Assembly: GCF_013167895.1 (NCBI RefSeq)
Contig: NZ_BLWC01000001.1
Coordinates: forward strand, 5,890,001 to 5,954,000
Reading direction: 5' to 3'
Length of the DNA stretch: 64,000 nucleotides
Source: Streptomyces fulvorobeus
GTDB lineage: Bacteria > Actinomycetota > Actinomycetes > Streptomycetales > Streptomycetaceae
Shown here one piece after another: positions 27,584 to 37,900 of the stretch (the first letter of the stretch is position 1; each line of letters opens with the position of its first letter). A program made the translations under genes and the position numbers. The notes beneath the pieces were generated by a model, which did no database searches, was not told the DNA's origin, and saw nothing but the letters and a program-made list of their open reading frames with translations.

Positions 27584-28621
27584 GTGGGCGTCAGCCTCAA
27601 GGACGTTGCGCAACGGGCGGGCGTGTCCATCAAGACCGTGTCGAACGTGGTGAACAACTATCAGCACGTCACACCCGCCATGCGGACCAAGGTGCAGCAG
27701 GCGATCGACGAGCTCGGCTACCGGCCGAACCTCACCGCACGCCACCTGCGCAAGGGCCGCACCGGCATCATCGCCCTCGCGGTCCCCGAATTCGGCAACC
27801 CCTACTTCGCCGAGCTCGCCGGAGCGGTCGTGGACGCGGCCGCCCGGCACGACTACACCGTCCTGGTCGACCACACCGCCGGCCTGCGGGAGAACGAGCT
27901 GCTGGTCAGCCAGGGCTTCCGGTCCCACGTGATCGACGGTCTGATCCTCAGCCCCATCCACCTGGAGACGGAGGACCTCATGGCGCGGACCGAGACGGCG
28001 CCGCTGGTCCTGCTGGGCGAGCGCGAGTACGAGGCACCGTACGACCACATCGCCATCGACAACGTGGCCGCCGCCCGCGACGCCGTGCGCCACCTCCTCG
28101 GCCGCGGCCACCGAAGGATCGCCTTCCTCGGATCGCGCACCGGCCGCGAACGCCAGCCCGCGCACCTGCGGCTGCGCGGCTGGCGCGAGGAGCTCGCCGC
28201 CGCGGGGATCACCCCGGACGAGAACCTGGTCGTGGTCACCGACGGCTACGGCCGCGAGGACGGCGCCACCGGTATGGCGGCCCTCCTGGACCGGGGCGAA
28301 CGGCCCGACGCCGTGTTCGCGTACAACGACCTGATCGCCATCGGCGCGATGCGGACCATCACGGCACGCGGACTGCGCATCCCGGACGACATCGCCGTCG
28401 TCGGTTTCGACGACATCGAGGAGAGCAGGTACGGCGCCACGACGCTCACCACCATCGCCCCGGACAAGGAAGCCATCGCCCGCCTGGCCGTCGACAGCCT
28501 GGTGGAACGCCTCTCCGGCCAACCGGTGGCCGAACCACGCAAGCCGCGCCCCGGCTACCGTCTCATCATCCGGGAATCCACCACGCCCGGGTCTGCCCAC
28601 GCTCACCTCAAGGACCTCTGA
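27584..28621 (+). CDS. LacI family regulator of the arabinofuranoside operon
   Basis: GTG 27584 follows AAGGAG and gives 345 residues. The HTH is SLKDVAQRAGVSIKTVSNVV, the hinge ELGYRPNLTARHLRKGRTG. The ligand domain includes IIALAVPEFGNPYFAELAGA, YDHIAIDNVAAARDAVRHLL, FAYNDLIAIGAMR and GFDDIEESRYGATTLTTIAP. It lies in the transporter operon and overlaps galM by one base. Its recognition helix is nearly identical to that of the LacI at 15196-16214. The likely targets are AACGTTG palindromes at 16331, 22322, 22502 and 11729, with the imported sugar as inducer. A CGTTGCGCAACG palindrome inside its own early codons (27604-27615) could be an internal site. Confidence 0.93.
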   Translation: MGVSLKDVAQRAGVSIKTVSNVVNNYQHVTPAMRTKVQQAIDELGYRPNLTARHLRKGRTGIIALAVPEFGNPYFAELAGAVVDAAARHDYTVLVDHTAGLRENELLVSQGFRSHVIDGLILSPIHLETEDLMARTETAPLVLLGEREYEAPYDHIAIDNVAAARDAVRHLLGRGHRRIAFLGSRTGRERQPAHLRLRGWREELAAAGITPDENLVVVTDGYGREDGATGMAALLDRGERPDAVFAYNDLIAIGAMRTITARGLRIPDDIAVVGFDDIEESRYGATTLTTIAPDKEAIARLAVDSLVERLSGQPVAEPRKPRPGYRLIIRESTTPGSAHAHLKDL

Positions 28622-29694
28622 TGCCGCGCCCCACCGTGTACCGCACCCCGTTCGGCTCCGCAGACGGCACACCGGTCCACCGGTGGAGCCTCGACTGCGG
28701 TACGGGAGTCCGGGCCGAGGTACTGACCTACGGCGCCTCGCTGCACAGCCTCACCGTGCCCGACACCAAGGGCGCCACCGCCTCGGTGGTCCGTTCGCTG
28801 GCGACCGTCGACGACTACACGGCCAAGCACCCGTACTTCGGCGCCGTCGTCGGCCGCTACGCCAACCGCATCGCGAACGGCCGGTTCACCCTGGACGGGA
28901 CCACGCACCACATCCCCGCCAACGACCGCGGCCACGCCCTGCACGGCGGACCGGAGGGCTTCCACACCAAGGTGTGGGACGCGAGCGCGGAGCACACCGA
29001 CGACACCGCGTCCGTACGGCTCACCCTGCACAGCCCCGACGGCGACATGGGCTTCCCGGGCGCCCTGGACTGCACGGTCACCTACACCCTCGACGCCGCC
29101 GGGACCCTGGCCATCGACTACGCGTCGGTCAGCGACCGGCCCACGCACGTCAACCTCACCAGCCACGCCTACTTCGACCTCGCCGGCCACGACGACGTCC
29201 TCGGCCACCGTCTGGAGGTCGACGCCGACACCTATGTGCCGGTGGACGGCGACGGCATCCCCCTGGGGCCTCCGGCCGAGGTCCGGGGCACCCCCTTCGA
29301 CCTCACCGGCCCGCGCCTCCTCGGGGAACGGCTCGGCCAGGACGACGAACAGCTCCGCACCGCAGGGGGGTTCGACCACAGCTGGGTGCTGCGCGGCCCC
29401 GACGGGCTGCGCCGCGCCGCACGGCTCACCGGCCCCCGCGCGGCCCGCGTCCTGGAGGTGTGGACGACGGAGCCCGGCATCCAGGTCTACACCGCCAACC
29501 GGCTCGACGGCTCCTTCACCGACGCCACCGGCCGCCGCCACGAGCGGCACGGATCAATCTGCCTGGAGACCCAGCACCTGCCCGACTCGCCCAACCGGCC
29601 CTATTTCCCCAGCACGGTGCTGCGCCCGGGCGACACCGCGCGCAGCCGCACCGAACTGCGCTTCCCCCATCTGCTGCCACGGCTCGGGAACTGA
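28621..29694 (+). CDS. galM: Aldose 1-epimerase (mutarotase)
   Basis: ATG 28621 overlaps the LacI stop and gives 357 residues, a normal GalM length. The fold signatures are clear: AEVLTYGASLHSLTVPD, VVGRYANRIANGRFTLDGTT, NDRGHALHGGPEGFHTKVWD with the catalytic His, VNLTSHAYFDLAG and GFDHSWVL. The C-terminal glutamate region is SICLETQHLPDSPN. The enzyme equilibrates alpha and beta anomers of an aldose so that downstream kinases or isomerases can use it. No signal peptide is present, so it acts in the cytoplasm on imported sugar. It is the last gene of the transporter operon. Confidence 0.93.
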   Translation: MPRPTVYRTPFGSADGTPVHRWSLDCGTGVRAEVLTYGASLHSLTVPDTKGATASVVRSLATVDDYTAKHPYFGAVVGRYANRIANGRFTLDGTTHHIPANDRGHALHGGPEGFHTKVWDASAEHTDDTASVRLTLHSPDGDMGFPGALDCTVTYTLDAAGTLAIDYASVSDRPTHVNLTSHAYFDLAGHDDVLGHRLEVDADTYVPVDGDGIPLGPPAEVRGTPFDLTGPRLLGERLGQDDEQLRTAGGFDHSWVLRGPDGLRRAARLTGPRAARVLEVWTTEPGIQVYTANRLDGSFTDATGRRHERHGSICLETQHLPDSPNRPYFPSTVLRPGDTARSRTELRFPHLLPRLGN

Positions 29695-29881
29695 GCCCTG
29701 CCCGCTGAGGACCGTGCGCGAAGGGGCTCCGAGCCCGTCTCCGGATGCGGGTGGCCGCAAATCCTTACCTCCGCGACGGGCCTGATCGCGATAGCCGGCC
29801 GTCTGCCTGCGGGTGCCGCAGGCAGTGCCCGCAAGGACGAATCCCTGGTGAGCCTGGTTCTGGACAACACATGGAGCGGTA

Positions 29882-29898
29882 ACGCAATTTGCTTGCGT
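29882..29898 (+). promoter_or_regulatory. Inverted repeat and CTTGCG direct repeats in the LacI promoter
   Basis: ACGCAA-TTTGC-TTGCGT is a perfect 6-bp-arm inverted repeat, followed by two further CTTGCG units at about 29901 and 29912. They lie directly in front of the LacI start at 29921, suggesting autoregulation. Confidence 0.6.
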
Positions 29899-29920
29899 GG
29901 CTTGCGCTAGTCTTGCGTGC

Positions 29921-30943
29921 ATGACGCGACGACTTGCTCAGGTGGCCAAGAAGGTCGGGGTCAGCGAGGCCACGGTCAGCCGGGTGCTCAACGGCAAGCC
30001 CGGTGTCTCGGACGCGACCCGGCAGTCCGTGCTGACCGCGCTTGACGTGCTCGGATACGAGCGCCCGACACAGCTGCGGGGCGAGCGCGCGCGCCTGGTG
30101 GGTCTGGTCCTGCCCGAACTGCAGAACCCCATCTTCCCCGCGTTCGCGGAAGTGATCGGGGGGGCGCTCGCCCAGCAGGGACTTACGCCCGTGCTGTGCA
30201 CGCAGACCAAGGGCGGCGTCTCGGAGGCCGACTACGTGGAGCTGCTGCTCCAGCAGCAGGTGTCCGGGGTCGTCTTCGCCGGAGGTCTGTTCGCGCAGGC
30301 CGACGCGCCGCACGCACACTACCGGCAGCTGGCCGAACGCAACATCCCGGTCGTCCTCATCAACGCCCCCATCGCGGGGCTGGACTTCCCCTGCGTCTCC
30401 TGCGACGACGCGGTCGCCGTCGAACAGGCGTGGCGCCACCTCGCCTCGCTCGGGCACGAGAGGATCGGGCTGATCCTCGGCCCCGCCGACCACATCCCGT
30501 CACGCCGGAAGATGGAGGCGGCCGGGGCGGCGTCGAGGGCCGCGGGCAGGGAACTGGACGAGGAGTTCGTGGAGCGGTCCATGTTCTCGCTCGAAGGCGG
30601 GCAGGCCGCCGCGTCCCGGCTGCTGGGGCGCGGCGTGACGGGCATCGTCTGCGCGAGTGACCCGCTGGCGCTGGGGGCCATCCGGGCTGCCCGCCGACGT
30701 GGCCTCAAGGTCCCCTCGGACGTCTCGGTCGTCGGATTCGACGATTCCGCTTTCATGAACTGCACCGAGCCGCCCCTCTCGACGGTCCGGCAGCCCATCG
30801 AGGCGATGGGCCGCGCCGCGGTCGAGCTCCTGTGCGCGCAGATCCAGGGCGCGCAGACGCATCCCGGCGAGCTTCTCTTCGAGCCGGAACTGGTCGTCCG
30901 CGGATCGACGGCCCAGCCGCCCGCCGGCCGGCCCACCGCCTGA
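29921..30943 (+). CDS. LacI family regulator of the alpha-glucan locus
   Basis: The protein is 340 residues from ATG 29921. There is no ribosome site; a TAGTCT hexamer ends 7 bases before the ATG, so leaderless translation is likely. The HTH RLAQVAKKVGVSEATVSRVL differs from the other two LacI proteins here. The hinge is VLGYERPTQLRGERA and the sugar-binding domain includes LVLPELQNPIFPAFAEVIGG, FPCVSCDDAVAVEQAWRHL and VVGFDDSAFMNCTEPPLSTV. The gene precedes the GH87, CUT1 and GH13 genes, which it probably represses until an oligosaccharide is imported. CTTGCG half-sites at its own promoter and near 39240-39383 support this. Confidence 0.9.
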   Translation: MTRRLAQVAKKVGVSEATVSRVLNGKPGVSDATRQSVLTALDVLGYERPTQLRGERARLVGLVLPELQNPIFPAFAEVIGGALAQQGLTPVLCTQTKGGVSEADYVELLLQQQVSGVVFAGGLFAQADAPHAHYRQLAERNIPVVLINAPIAGLDFPCVSCDDAVAVEQAWRHLASLGHERIGLILGPADHIPSRRKMEAAGAASRAAGRELDEEFVERSMFSLEGGQAAASRLLGRGVTGIVCASDPLALGAIRAARRRGLKVPSDVSVVGFDDSAFMNCTEPPLSTVRQPIEAMGRAAVELLCAQIQGAQTHPGELLFEPELVVRGSTAQPPAGRPTA

Positions 30944-31395
30944 CCCCTCCGGGTCTGGCGGCCCGGACGCCGCTCCACTCATACGATCCTTCCGGCCTCG
31001 CGACGCACTGGGTGGCGTTGCGAGGCCCTTTTCTGCGTGCCGGTAAACGGAACGTAGACCTCCCCTTATCCCGGACCCCGCGGCCCGCATCGCTGACCTG
31101 CGCGAACGGTTGGCTCAACTCAGGGTGCCGTCAGGAGCGTTGACAAAGCGGTGACCTGGTAGAAACCTGTCACCTTGGCAACGCAAAAGATTGACCGAAT
31201 AACTCAAAAGCAGAAGATTAGCGCTGCCGATTCCTCGCAGGTCATATGTCAGGTACCTGACGAGGGTCCCTGTCATCGTCCACTTGGCGCACCGGCACAC
31301 GCGCCTCGTCGTCCGTCTTCCGCCGACAGCTTGTCGGGGGAGGTGCTGCCGCCGAGCCGTAGCCGTATGCCCGGATCATGGAACAAGAGGCCATC
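30944..31395. other. Promoter region of the first GH87 gene
   Basis: This 452-base gap is AT-rich between about 31180 and 31230 and has no convincing gene. It holds a perfect palindrome at 31248-31261, a GGTGAC/GTCACC inverted pair near 31150-31172, and an ACGCAA half-site near 31178 like that in the LacI promoter. Confidence 0.5.
31248..31261 (+). promoter_or_regulatory. Perfect palindrome GTCAGGTACCTGAC
   Basis: The 14-bp perfect palindrome GTCAGGTACCTGAC lies 135 bases before the GH87 start. It is unlike the LacI sites in this window and may bind a GntR- or IclR-type regulator, which is not encoded nearby. Confidence 0.55.
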
Positions 31396-34300
31396 ATGAG
31401 AGGCACACACCAGGGTCGGCGGTTGATCGCCGGCGCGGTGACAGCCGGCTTGATCGCGGTCGGGCTGTTGCCCGTCACCGCCCACGCCGCGGCGGAGGAA
31501 GTCAACCTGGCGCTCGGCAAGACCGCGAGGGCCGGGGGAGCGCACGGCACCTACCTCGCCGGAAACGTCACCGACGGAAGCCAGCAGTCCTACTGGGAAG
31601 GGCCTGCGGGCTCCTTTCCGCAGTGGGTCCAGGTCGACCTCGGAGGCAACGTCCGGGCCGACCGGGTCGCACTGAAGCTCCCCACCGGGTGGGAGACGCG
31701 CAACCAGACCCTCCAGGTGCAGGGAAGCACCGACGGCAGTGGATTCAGCACGCTCGCGGCGTCCGGTGCGCGCACCTTCGATCCGGCCAGGGCGAACGCG
31801 GTGAACATCGGCTTCACGGCCGCCACCGTGCGGTTCGTACGGGTGCAGGTGAGCGCCAACTCCGGCTGGAACGCGGCGCAGCTCTCCGAGCTGGAGGTCT
31901 ACGGGGAGGACGACGGCGGACCGGTCGACCCGCCGGCGAACGGCTCGAACCTGGCGCGGAACAAGCCCATCGAGGCCACCTCGACCACGCAGAACTACGC
32001 GGCGGCCAACGCCAACGACGACAGCGTCACCAGCTACTGGGAGTCCGCAGGATTCCCGTCGAGTCTGACGGTGAAACTCGGTGCGAACGCCGACGTCGAA
32101 GCCGTGGTCCTCAAGCTCAACCCCGACCAGGTGTGGGGGCCGAGAAGTCAGGCCATCCAGGTCCTCGGCCGTGAGCAGTCGGCGACCGCGTTCACGTCTC
32201 TCAAGGCGCGCGCCGACTACGCGTTCACTCCGGCGGCAGGCAACACCGTCACCATTCCGGTGACCGGCCGCTACGCGGACATCCGGCTGACGTTCTTCTC
32301 CAACACCGGCAGCACCGGTGCCCAGGTCGCGGAGTTCCAGGTGGTGGGCGCGGGGGCGCCCAATCCCGACCTGACCGTCACCGATCTGACCTGGGCCCCG
32401 TCCTCCCCGTCCGAGACCGACACCGTCCAGGTCAACGCCACGGTGCGCAACGCGGGGAGCGCCCCTGCGGCAGCGACCACGGTGAACGTCAGCCTGGAGG
32501 GCACGGTGGCCGGTTCCGGTCCGGTGCCCGCACTCGGGGCCGGAGCATCGGCGACCGTCCCGGTCACGGTGGGCAAGCGGCCGGTGGGTTCGTACACCGT
32601 GTCGGCGGTCGTCGACCCGAGCGACACCGTGGCGGAGCAGGACAACAGCAACAACAGCCGGACGGCGTCGGCGAAGCTGGTCGTGGGCCAGAGCCCGGGG
32701 CCGGACCTCCGTGTCACGGGCATCACCTCCAACCCGGCCGCCCCGGCGGTCGGCGCCTCGGTCACCTTCGGGGTGGCGGTACAGAACCGCGGCACCACAG
32801 CTGTCGCGGCGGGGACCGTGACCCGGCTGGTCGCGGGCACCACCACCCTCAACGGAACCGCGGGCGCGATCGCCGCGGGCGCCACCGTCACGGTGCCGAT
32901 CAGCGGCAGCTGGACGGCCACGAACGGCGGAGTCACCCTGACCGCGACGGCCGACGCCACGGGCACGGTCGCCGAGACCGACGAGAACAACAACGTCTTC
33001 GCGCGCTCGGTCGTCGTCGGACGCGGTGCGGCGGTGCCGTACACCGAGTACGAGGCGGAGGACGCCCGCTACCAGGGCACCCTGCTCACCAGCGACCAGA
33101 AGCGCACCTTCGGTCACACCAACTTCGCCACCGAGTCCTCCAGCCGCCGGTCGGTACGGCTGACCTCCACCGGCCAGTTCGTGGAGTTCACCTCCACCAA
33201 CGCCGCCAACTCGATCGTCGTCAGGAACTCGGTCCCCGACGCCCCGGCCGGGGGCGGCGCCGAGGCGACGATCAGCCTCTACGTCAACGACACCTTCAGC
33301 CGGAAGCTGACCCTGTCCTCCAAGCACAGCTGGCTGTACGGCAACACGGACAGCCCCGAGGGCCTGACCAACACCCCCGGTGGTGACGCCCGGCGCCTCT
33401 TCGACGAGTCCCACGCACTGCTGTCCCAGACCTACCCGGTGGGCACGAAGTTCCGGCTCCAGCGCGACGCAGGTGACACCGCGGCCTTCTACGTCCTGGA
33501 CCTGATCGACCTGGAACAGGTGGCGCCGCCGTCCCCCCAGCCCGCGGGGTGCACCTCCATCACCACCTACGGCGCCGTGCCCAACGACGGCATCGACGAC
33601 TCGGACGCACTCCAGCGCGCGGTGACGGCGGACCAGAAGGGTGAGATCAGCTGCGTCTGGGTTCCGGCCGGCCAGTGGCGCCAGGAGAAGAAGATCCTCA
33701 CGGACGACCCGCTCAACCGCGGGCAGTTCAACGCGGTGGGCATCCGTGACGTGACGATCCGCGGCGCGGGCATGTGGCACTCCCAGTTCCACACCCTGAC
33801 CCCGCCGCACCAGGCGGGTGGTATCAACCATCCGCACGAGGGCAACTTCGGCTTCGACATCGACCACAACACGCAGATCTCCGACATCGCGATCTTCGGA
33901 TCGGGAACGATACGCGGCGGGGACGGCAACGCCGAGGGCGGCGTCGGCCTGAACGGGCGTTTCGGCAAGGGCACGAAGATCAGCAACGTGTGGATCGAGC
34001 ACGCCAACGTGGGTGTGTGGGCCGGGCGCGACTACAGCGACATCCCGGAGCTGTGGGGTCCCGGCGACGGCGTGGAGTTCAGCGGGATGCGTGTCCGCAA
34101 CACGTACGCCGACGGCATCAACTTCGCCAACGGCACGCGCAACTCGACCGTGTACAACTCGTCCTTCCGTAACAACGGCGACGACGCGCTGGCGGTCTGG
34201 GCGAGCAAGTACGTCAAGGACACGTCGGTGGACATCGGCTCCAACAACCGCTTCCGCAACAACACGATCCAGCTGCCGTGGCGGGCCAACGGCATCGCGA

Positions 34301-34770
34301 TCTACGGCGGTTTCGGCAACACCATCGAGAACAACATCATCGCCGACACCATGAACTACCCCGGCATCATGCTGGCGACCGACCACGACCCGCTGCCGTT
34401 CTCGGGGCAGACCCTCATCTCCAACAACGCTCTGCACCGCACAGGCGGCGCGTTCTGGAACGAGGACCAGGAGTTCGGGGCCATCACCCTGTTCGCACAG
34501 GGCCTGCCCATTCCGGGCGTCACCATCAAGGACACCGACATCCTCGACTCGACGTACGACGGCATCCAGTTCAAGACGGGCGGCGGCGAGGTGCCGGACG
34601 TGAAGATCACCAACGTCCGCATCGACAAGTCGAACAACGGCTCCGGCATCCTCGCCATGGGCGGAGCCCGGGGCAGCGCCACGCTCACGAACGTCACCAT
34701 CACCAACTCGGCCGAGGGTGACGTCCTCATCGAGCCCGGTTCGCAGTTCGTCATCAACAGGGCGGGCTAG
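31396..34770 (+). CDS. Secreted GH87 alpha-1,3-glucanase (mycodextranase family), multidomain
   Basis: ATG 31396 (AAGAGG upstream) gives 1124 residues. The order is signal peptide (LIAGAVTAGLIAVGLLPVTA), two discoidin/F5-8C domains (about 35-170 and 190-320), two CARDB domains (325-430 and 435-540), a CBM35/6-like region beginning VPYTEYEAEDARYQG (about 550-710), then a right-handed beta-helix from CTSITTYGAVPNDGIDD. Asp906 in TYADGINF and Asp929-Asp930 in NNGDDALAVW have the D-x22-DD spacing of the GH87 catalytic triad. GH87 enzymes cleave alpha-1,3-glucan. CARDB and discoidin modules probably mediate polymer binding. The family call rests on motif and architecture recognition, not a search. 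Confidence 0.83.
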   Translation: MRGTHQGRRLIAGAVTAGLIAVGLLPVTAHAAAEEVNLALGKTARAGGAHGTYLAGNVTDGSQQSYWEGPAGSFPQWVQVDLGGNVRADRVALKLPTGWETRNQTLQVQGSTDGSGFSTLAASGARTFDPARANAVNIGFTAATVRFVRVQVSANSGWNAAQLSELEVYGEDDGGPVDPPANGSNLARNKPIEATSTTQNYAAANANDDSVTSYWESAGFPSSLTVKLGANADVEAVVLKLNPDQVWGPRSQAIQVLGREQSATAFTSLKARADYAFTPAAGNTVTIPVTGRYADIRLTFFSNTGSTGAQVAEFQVVGAGAPNPDLTVTDLTWAPSSPSETDTVQVNATVRNAGSAPAAATTVNVSLEGTVAGSGPVPALGAGASATVPVTVGKRPVGSYTVSAVVDPSDTVAEQDNSNNSRTASAKLVVGQSPGPDLRVTGITSNPAAPAVGASVTFGVAVQNRGTTAVAAGTVTRLVAGTTTLNGTAGAIAAGATVTVPISGSWTATNGGVTLTATADATGTVAETDENNNVFARSVVVGRGAAVPYTEYEAEDARYQGTLLTSDQKRTFGHTNFATESSSRRSVRLTSTGQFVEFTSTNAANSIVVRNSVPDAPAGGGAEATISLYVNDTFSRKLTLSSKHSWLYGNTDSPEGLTNTPGGDARRLFDESHALLSQTYPVGTKFRLQRDAGDTAAFYVLDLIDLEQVAPPSPQPAGCTSITTYGAVPNDGIDDSDALQRAVTADQKGEISCVWVPAGQWRQEKKILTDDPLNRGQFNAVGIRDVTIRGAGMWHSQFHTLTPPHQAGGINHPHEGNFGFDIDHNTQISDIAIFGSGTIRGGDGNAEGGVGLNGRFGKGTKISNVWIEHANVGVWAGRDYSDIPELWGPGDGVEFSGMRVRNTYADGINFANGTRNSTVYNSSFRNNGDDALAVWASKYVKDTSVDIGSNNRFRNNTIQLPWRANGIAIYGGFGNTIENNIIADTMNYPGIMLATDHDPLPFSGQTLISNNALHRTGGAFWNEDQEFGAITLFAQGLPIPGVTIKDTDILDSTYDGIQFKTGGGEVPDVKITNVRIDKSNNGSGILAMGGARGSATLTNVTITNSAEGDVLIEPGSQFVINRAG

Positions 34771-34786
34771 CCACTTCGCACCACAG

Positions 34787-34830
34787 GGCGCCCTTGCCCC
34801 GGCCGCCGCGGCGGCCGGGGCAAGGGCGCC
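34787..34830 (+). terminator. Very strong hairpin after GH87-1
   Basis: Perfect 21-bp arms (34787-34807 and 34810-34830) meet almost without a loop, 16 bases after the stop. This separates the two GH87 genes transcriptionally. Confidence 0.8.
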
Positions 34831-34916
34831 GCGTGCCACCACGCACACCTATCCGTACGTATCCGACTGAGCCGCGCCTCGACGCCGATGGGCGCGAGGC
34901 CGAGGATCGGGGACCG

Positions 34917-37900
34917 ATGAGCAGCAGAAACTGGAGATCACGGAGCCTGAGCGCCGTGATCGTGACGAGCCTCCTGGCGCTGGGAGGGCCACTGGCAACG
35001 GCCAGGGCCGCCGGCGGGCCCAACATCGCGCTGGGCGACGCGGCAGCGGCGAGCAGCACGCACAACGAGTACCACGCGCGCAACATCACCGACGGGAACC
35101 AGGGCACCTACTGGCAGAGCTCCGGCACCACCCTGCCGCAGTGGGTGCAGGCCGACCTCGGCGCCACCGAGCGGGTCGAGGAGGTGGTGCTGAAGGTGCC
35201 CGCCGGCTGGGAGAGCCGCAGCCAGACACTCTCCGTCCAGGGCAGTGCCGACGGGACCAGCTTCGCCACCCTGAAGAACTCCGCGTCGTACACGTTCAGC
35301 CCGGGTACGGGCAACACCGTCACGGTGTCCTTCCCGGCCACCCAGGCGCGGTTCGTCCGCGTCGACATCACCGCCAACAGCGGCTGGGGGTCGGCCCAGC
35401 TCTCGGAGCTCGAAGTACACGCGGCGGACGGCTCGTCGGCCAACCTGGCCGCGGGCCGGACGCTGACCGCGAGCAGCCACACCGAGGTCTACAGCGCACC
35501 GCAGGCGAACGACGGCAACCGTGCCACCTACTGGGAGAGCGGGAACAACGCTCTTCCGCAGTGGCTCAAGGCCGACCTCGGCTCCTCGGTACGCGTCGAC
35601 CGTGTCGTCCTGCGCCTGCCGTCCACCTGGGAGGCCCGCACCCAGACACTGAAGATCCAGGGCAGCACGAACGGAACCGACTTCACCGACCTGACCGCCT
35701 CCCGGGCGTACGCCTTCGACGAGGCGAGCGGCCGTTCGGCGACGATCACCTTCGACGCCACCACCACCCGTCACGTCCGCGTCCTGGTCACGGCCAACAG
35801 CGTGCAGTCGGCCGCGCAGATATCCGAGTTCGAGGTGTACGGGCCGACGAGCGGTGACACCCAGGCGCCGACCGTCCCGTCCGGCCTCGCGTACACCGAG
35901 CCCGCCACCGGGCAGGTCCGCCTCACCTGGAACGCCTCCTCGGACAACACGGCCGTCACCGGGTACGACGTCTACGCGAACGACACCCTGCTGACGAGCG
36001 TCGCCGGGAACGTCACCACGTACACGGACAACCGGCCGGCGAACCAGACGGTCACCTATCACGTACGGGCCAGGGACGCGGCCGGGAACCAGTCCGCCAA
36101 CAGCAGCACGGTGACCCGCCGCGCCGACACCGGCGACACGCAGGCACCCACCGCGCCCGCCAACCTGGCCCTCTCCGAGCCCGCCACCGGGCAGGTCCGC
36201 CTCACCTGGAACGCCTCCTCGGACAACACGGCCGTCACCGGATACGACGTCTACGCCAACAACATCCTGCGGGGCAGTGTCGCGGGCGACATCACCACGT
36301 ACACCGACACCCAGCCGGGCACCGCCACGGTCACCTATCACGTACGGGCCCGGGACGCGGCAGGGAACCGGTCCGCCAACAGCAACACCGTGACCCGCAA
36401 CGGCAGCGGCGGTGGGGGTTCCAACCTGGCGGTCGGCAAGCCGATCAGCGCCTCGTCCACGATCCACACCTTCGTCGCCCAGAACGCCAACGACAACGAC
36501 ACGGCCACCTACTGGGAGGGCGCGGCGGGCGGCTACCCCGCCACCCTCACCACCAGGCTGGGATCGAACGCCGACCTCGACCGCCTGGTGCTCAAGCTGA
36601 ACCCGGCCGGCGCCTGGTCGGCCCGGACGCAGACGATCGAGGTTCTCGGCCGCGAACAGAGCGCCTCCGGCCTCACCAGCCTGGTCGCGGCGAAGAGCTA
36701 CCCGTTCGATCCCGCCACCGGCAACAGCGTCACCATCCCCGTATCCGGACGCGTGGCCGACATCCAGCTCAGGTTCACCGCCAACTCCGGCTCCTCCTCG
36801 GGCAGCTCGCCGAGTTCCAGGTCGTCGGAGTACCGGCGGCCAACCCGGACCTGGAGATCACCGACCTCGCCGTGACGCCCGCGGCTCCGGTGGAGTCCGA
36901 CGCGATCACCGTGAGGGCCACGGTCCGCAACAGCGGGACCGCCGCCTCTCCGGCCAGCGCCGTCGCCCTGCGGCTCGGCGGTACCAAGGTCGCCACGGCC
37001 CAGGCGGGGGCGCTCGCGGCAGGGGCACAGACCACGGTCAGTGCCTCCATCGGAGCGCGTGACGCCGGTTCGTACCAGCTGAGCGCGGTCGCCGACGAAT
37101 CGCAGGCGGTCATCGAGCAGAACGAGTCGAACAACACCTACACCAGCCCCACCGCGCTGGTCGTCAGGCCCGTCGCCAGTTCCGACCTGGTCACCGCGTC
37201 GGTGACGACCTCGCCGTCCAGTCCGGCCGCCGGGGACACGGTCTCCTTCAAGGTGGCACTGAAGAACCAGGGCACCGTGGCGAGCGCCGCGGGAGGACAC
37301 GAGGTGACGCTCACCCTCCTCGACCCGAAGGGTGCCACGGTCAGGACCCTGACCGGCACGCACACCGGGGTCATCGCCGCGGGCTCGTCGGCCGACGTGG
37401 TCCTCGGCCCCTGGGCGGCGGTCAACGGCTCGTACACCGTCAGGGTCGTCCTGGCCGACGACGCCAACGAGCTGCCGGTCAAGCGGGGGAACAACACCTC
37501 CTCCCAGCCCTTGTTCGTCGGGCGTGGCGCCGGCATGCCGTACGACACGTACGAGGCCGAGGACGGCACGGCAGGTGGCGGCGCACAGGTCAGGGGGCCC
37601 AACCGGACGGTCGGTGACATCGCGGGCGAGGCGTCCGGACGCAAGGCGGTCGAGCTCGACGCCACGGGTGAGTACGTCGAGTTCACCACGCGTGCCCCCA
37701 CCAACACCCTGGTGACCCGCTTCTCGATCCCGGACGCCCCGGGTGGCGGCGGCATCGACTCCACCATCAACGTCTACGTCAACGGGGTGATGAAGAAGGC
37801 GCTCCCGCTGACATCGAAGTACGCCTGGCTGTACGGCGCGGAGACCGCACCCGGCAACGCTCCGGGATCGGGCGCCCCGCGCCACATCTACGACGAGGCA

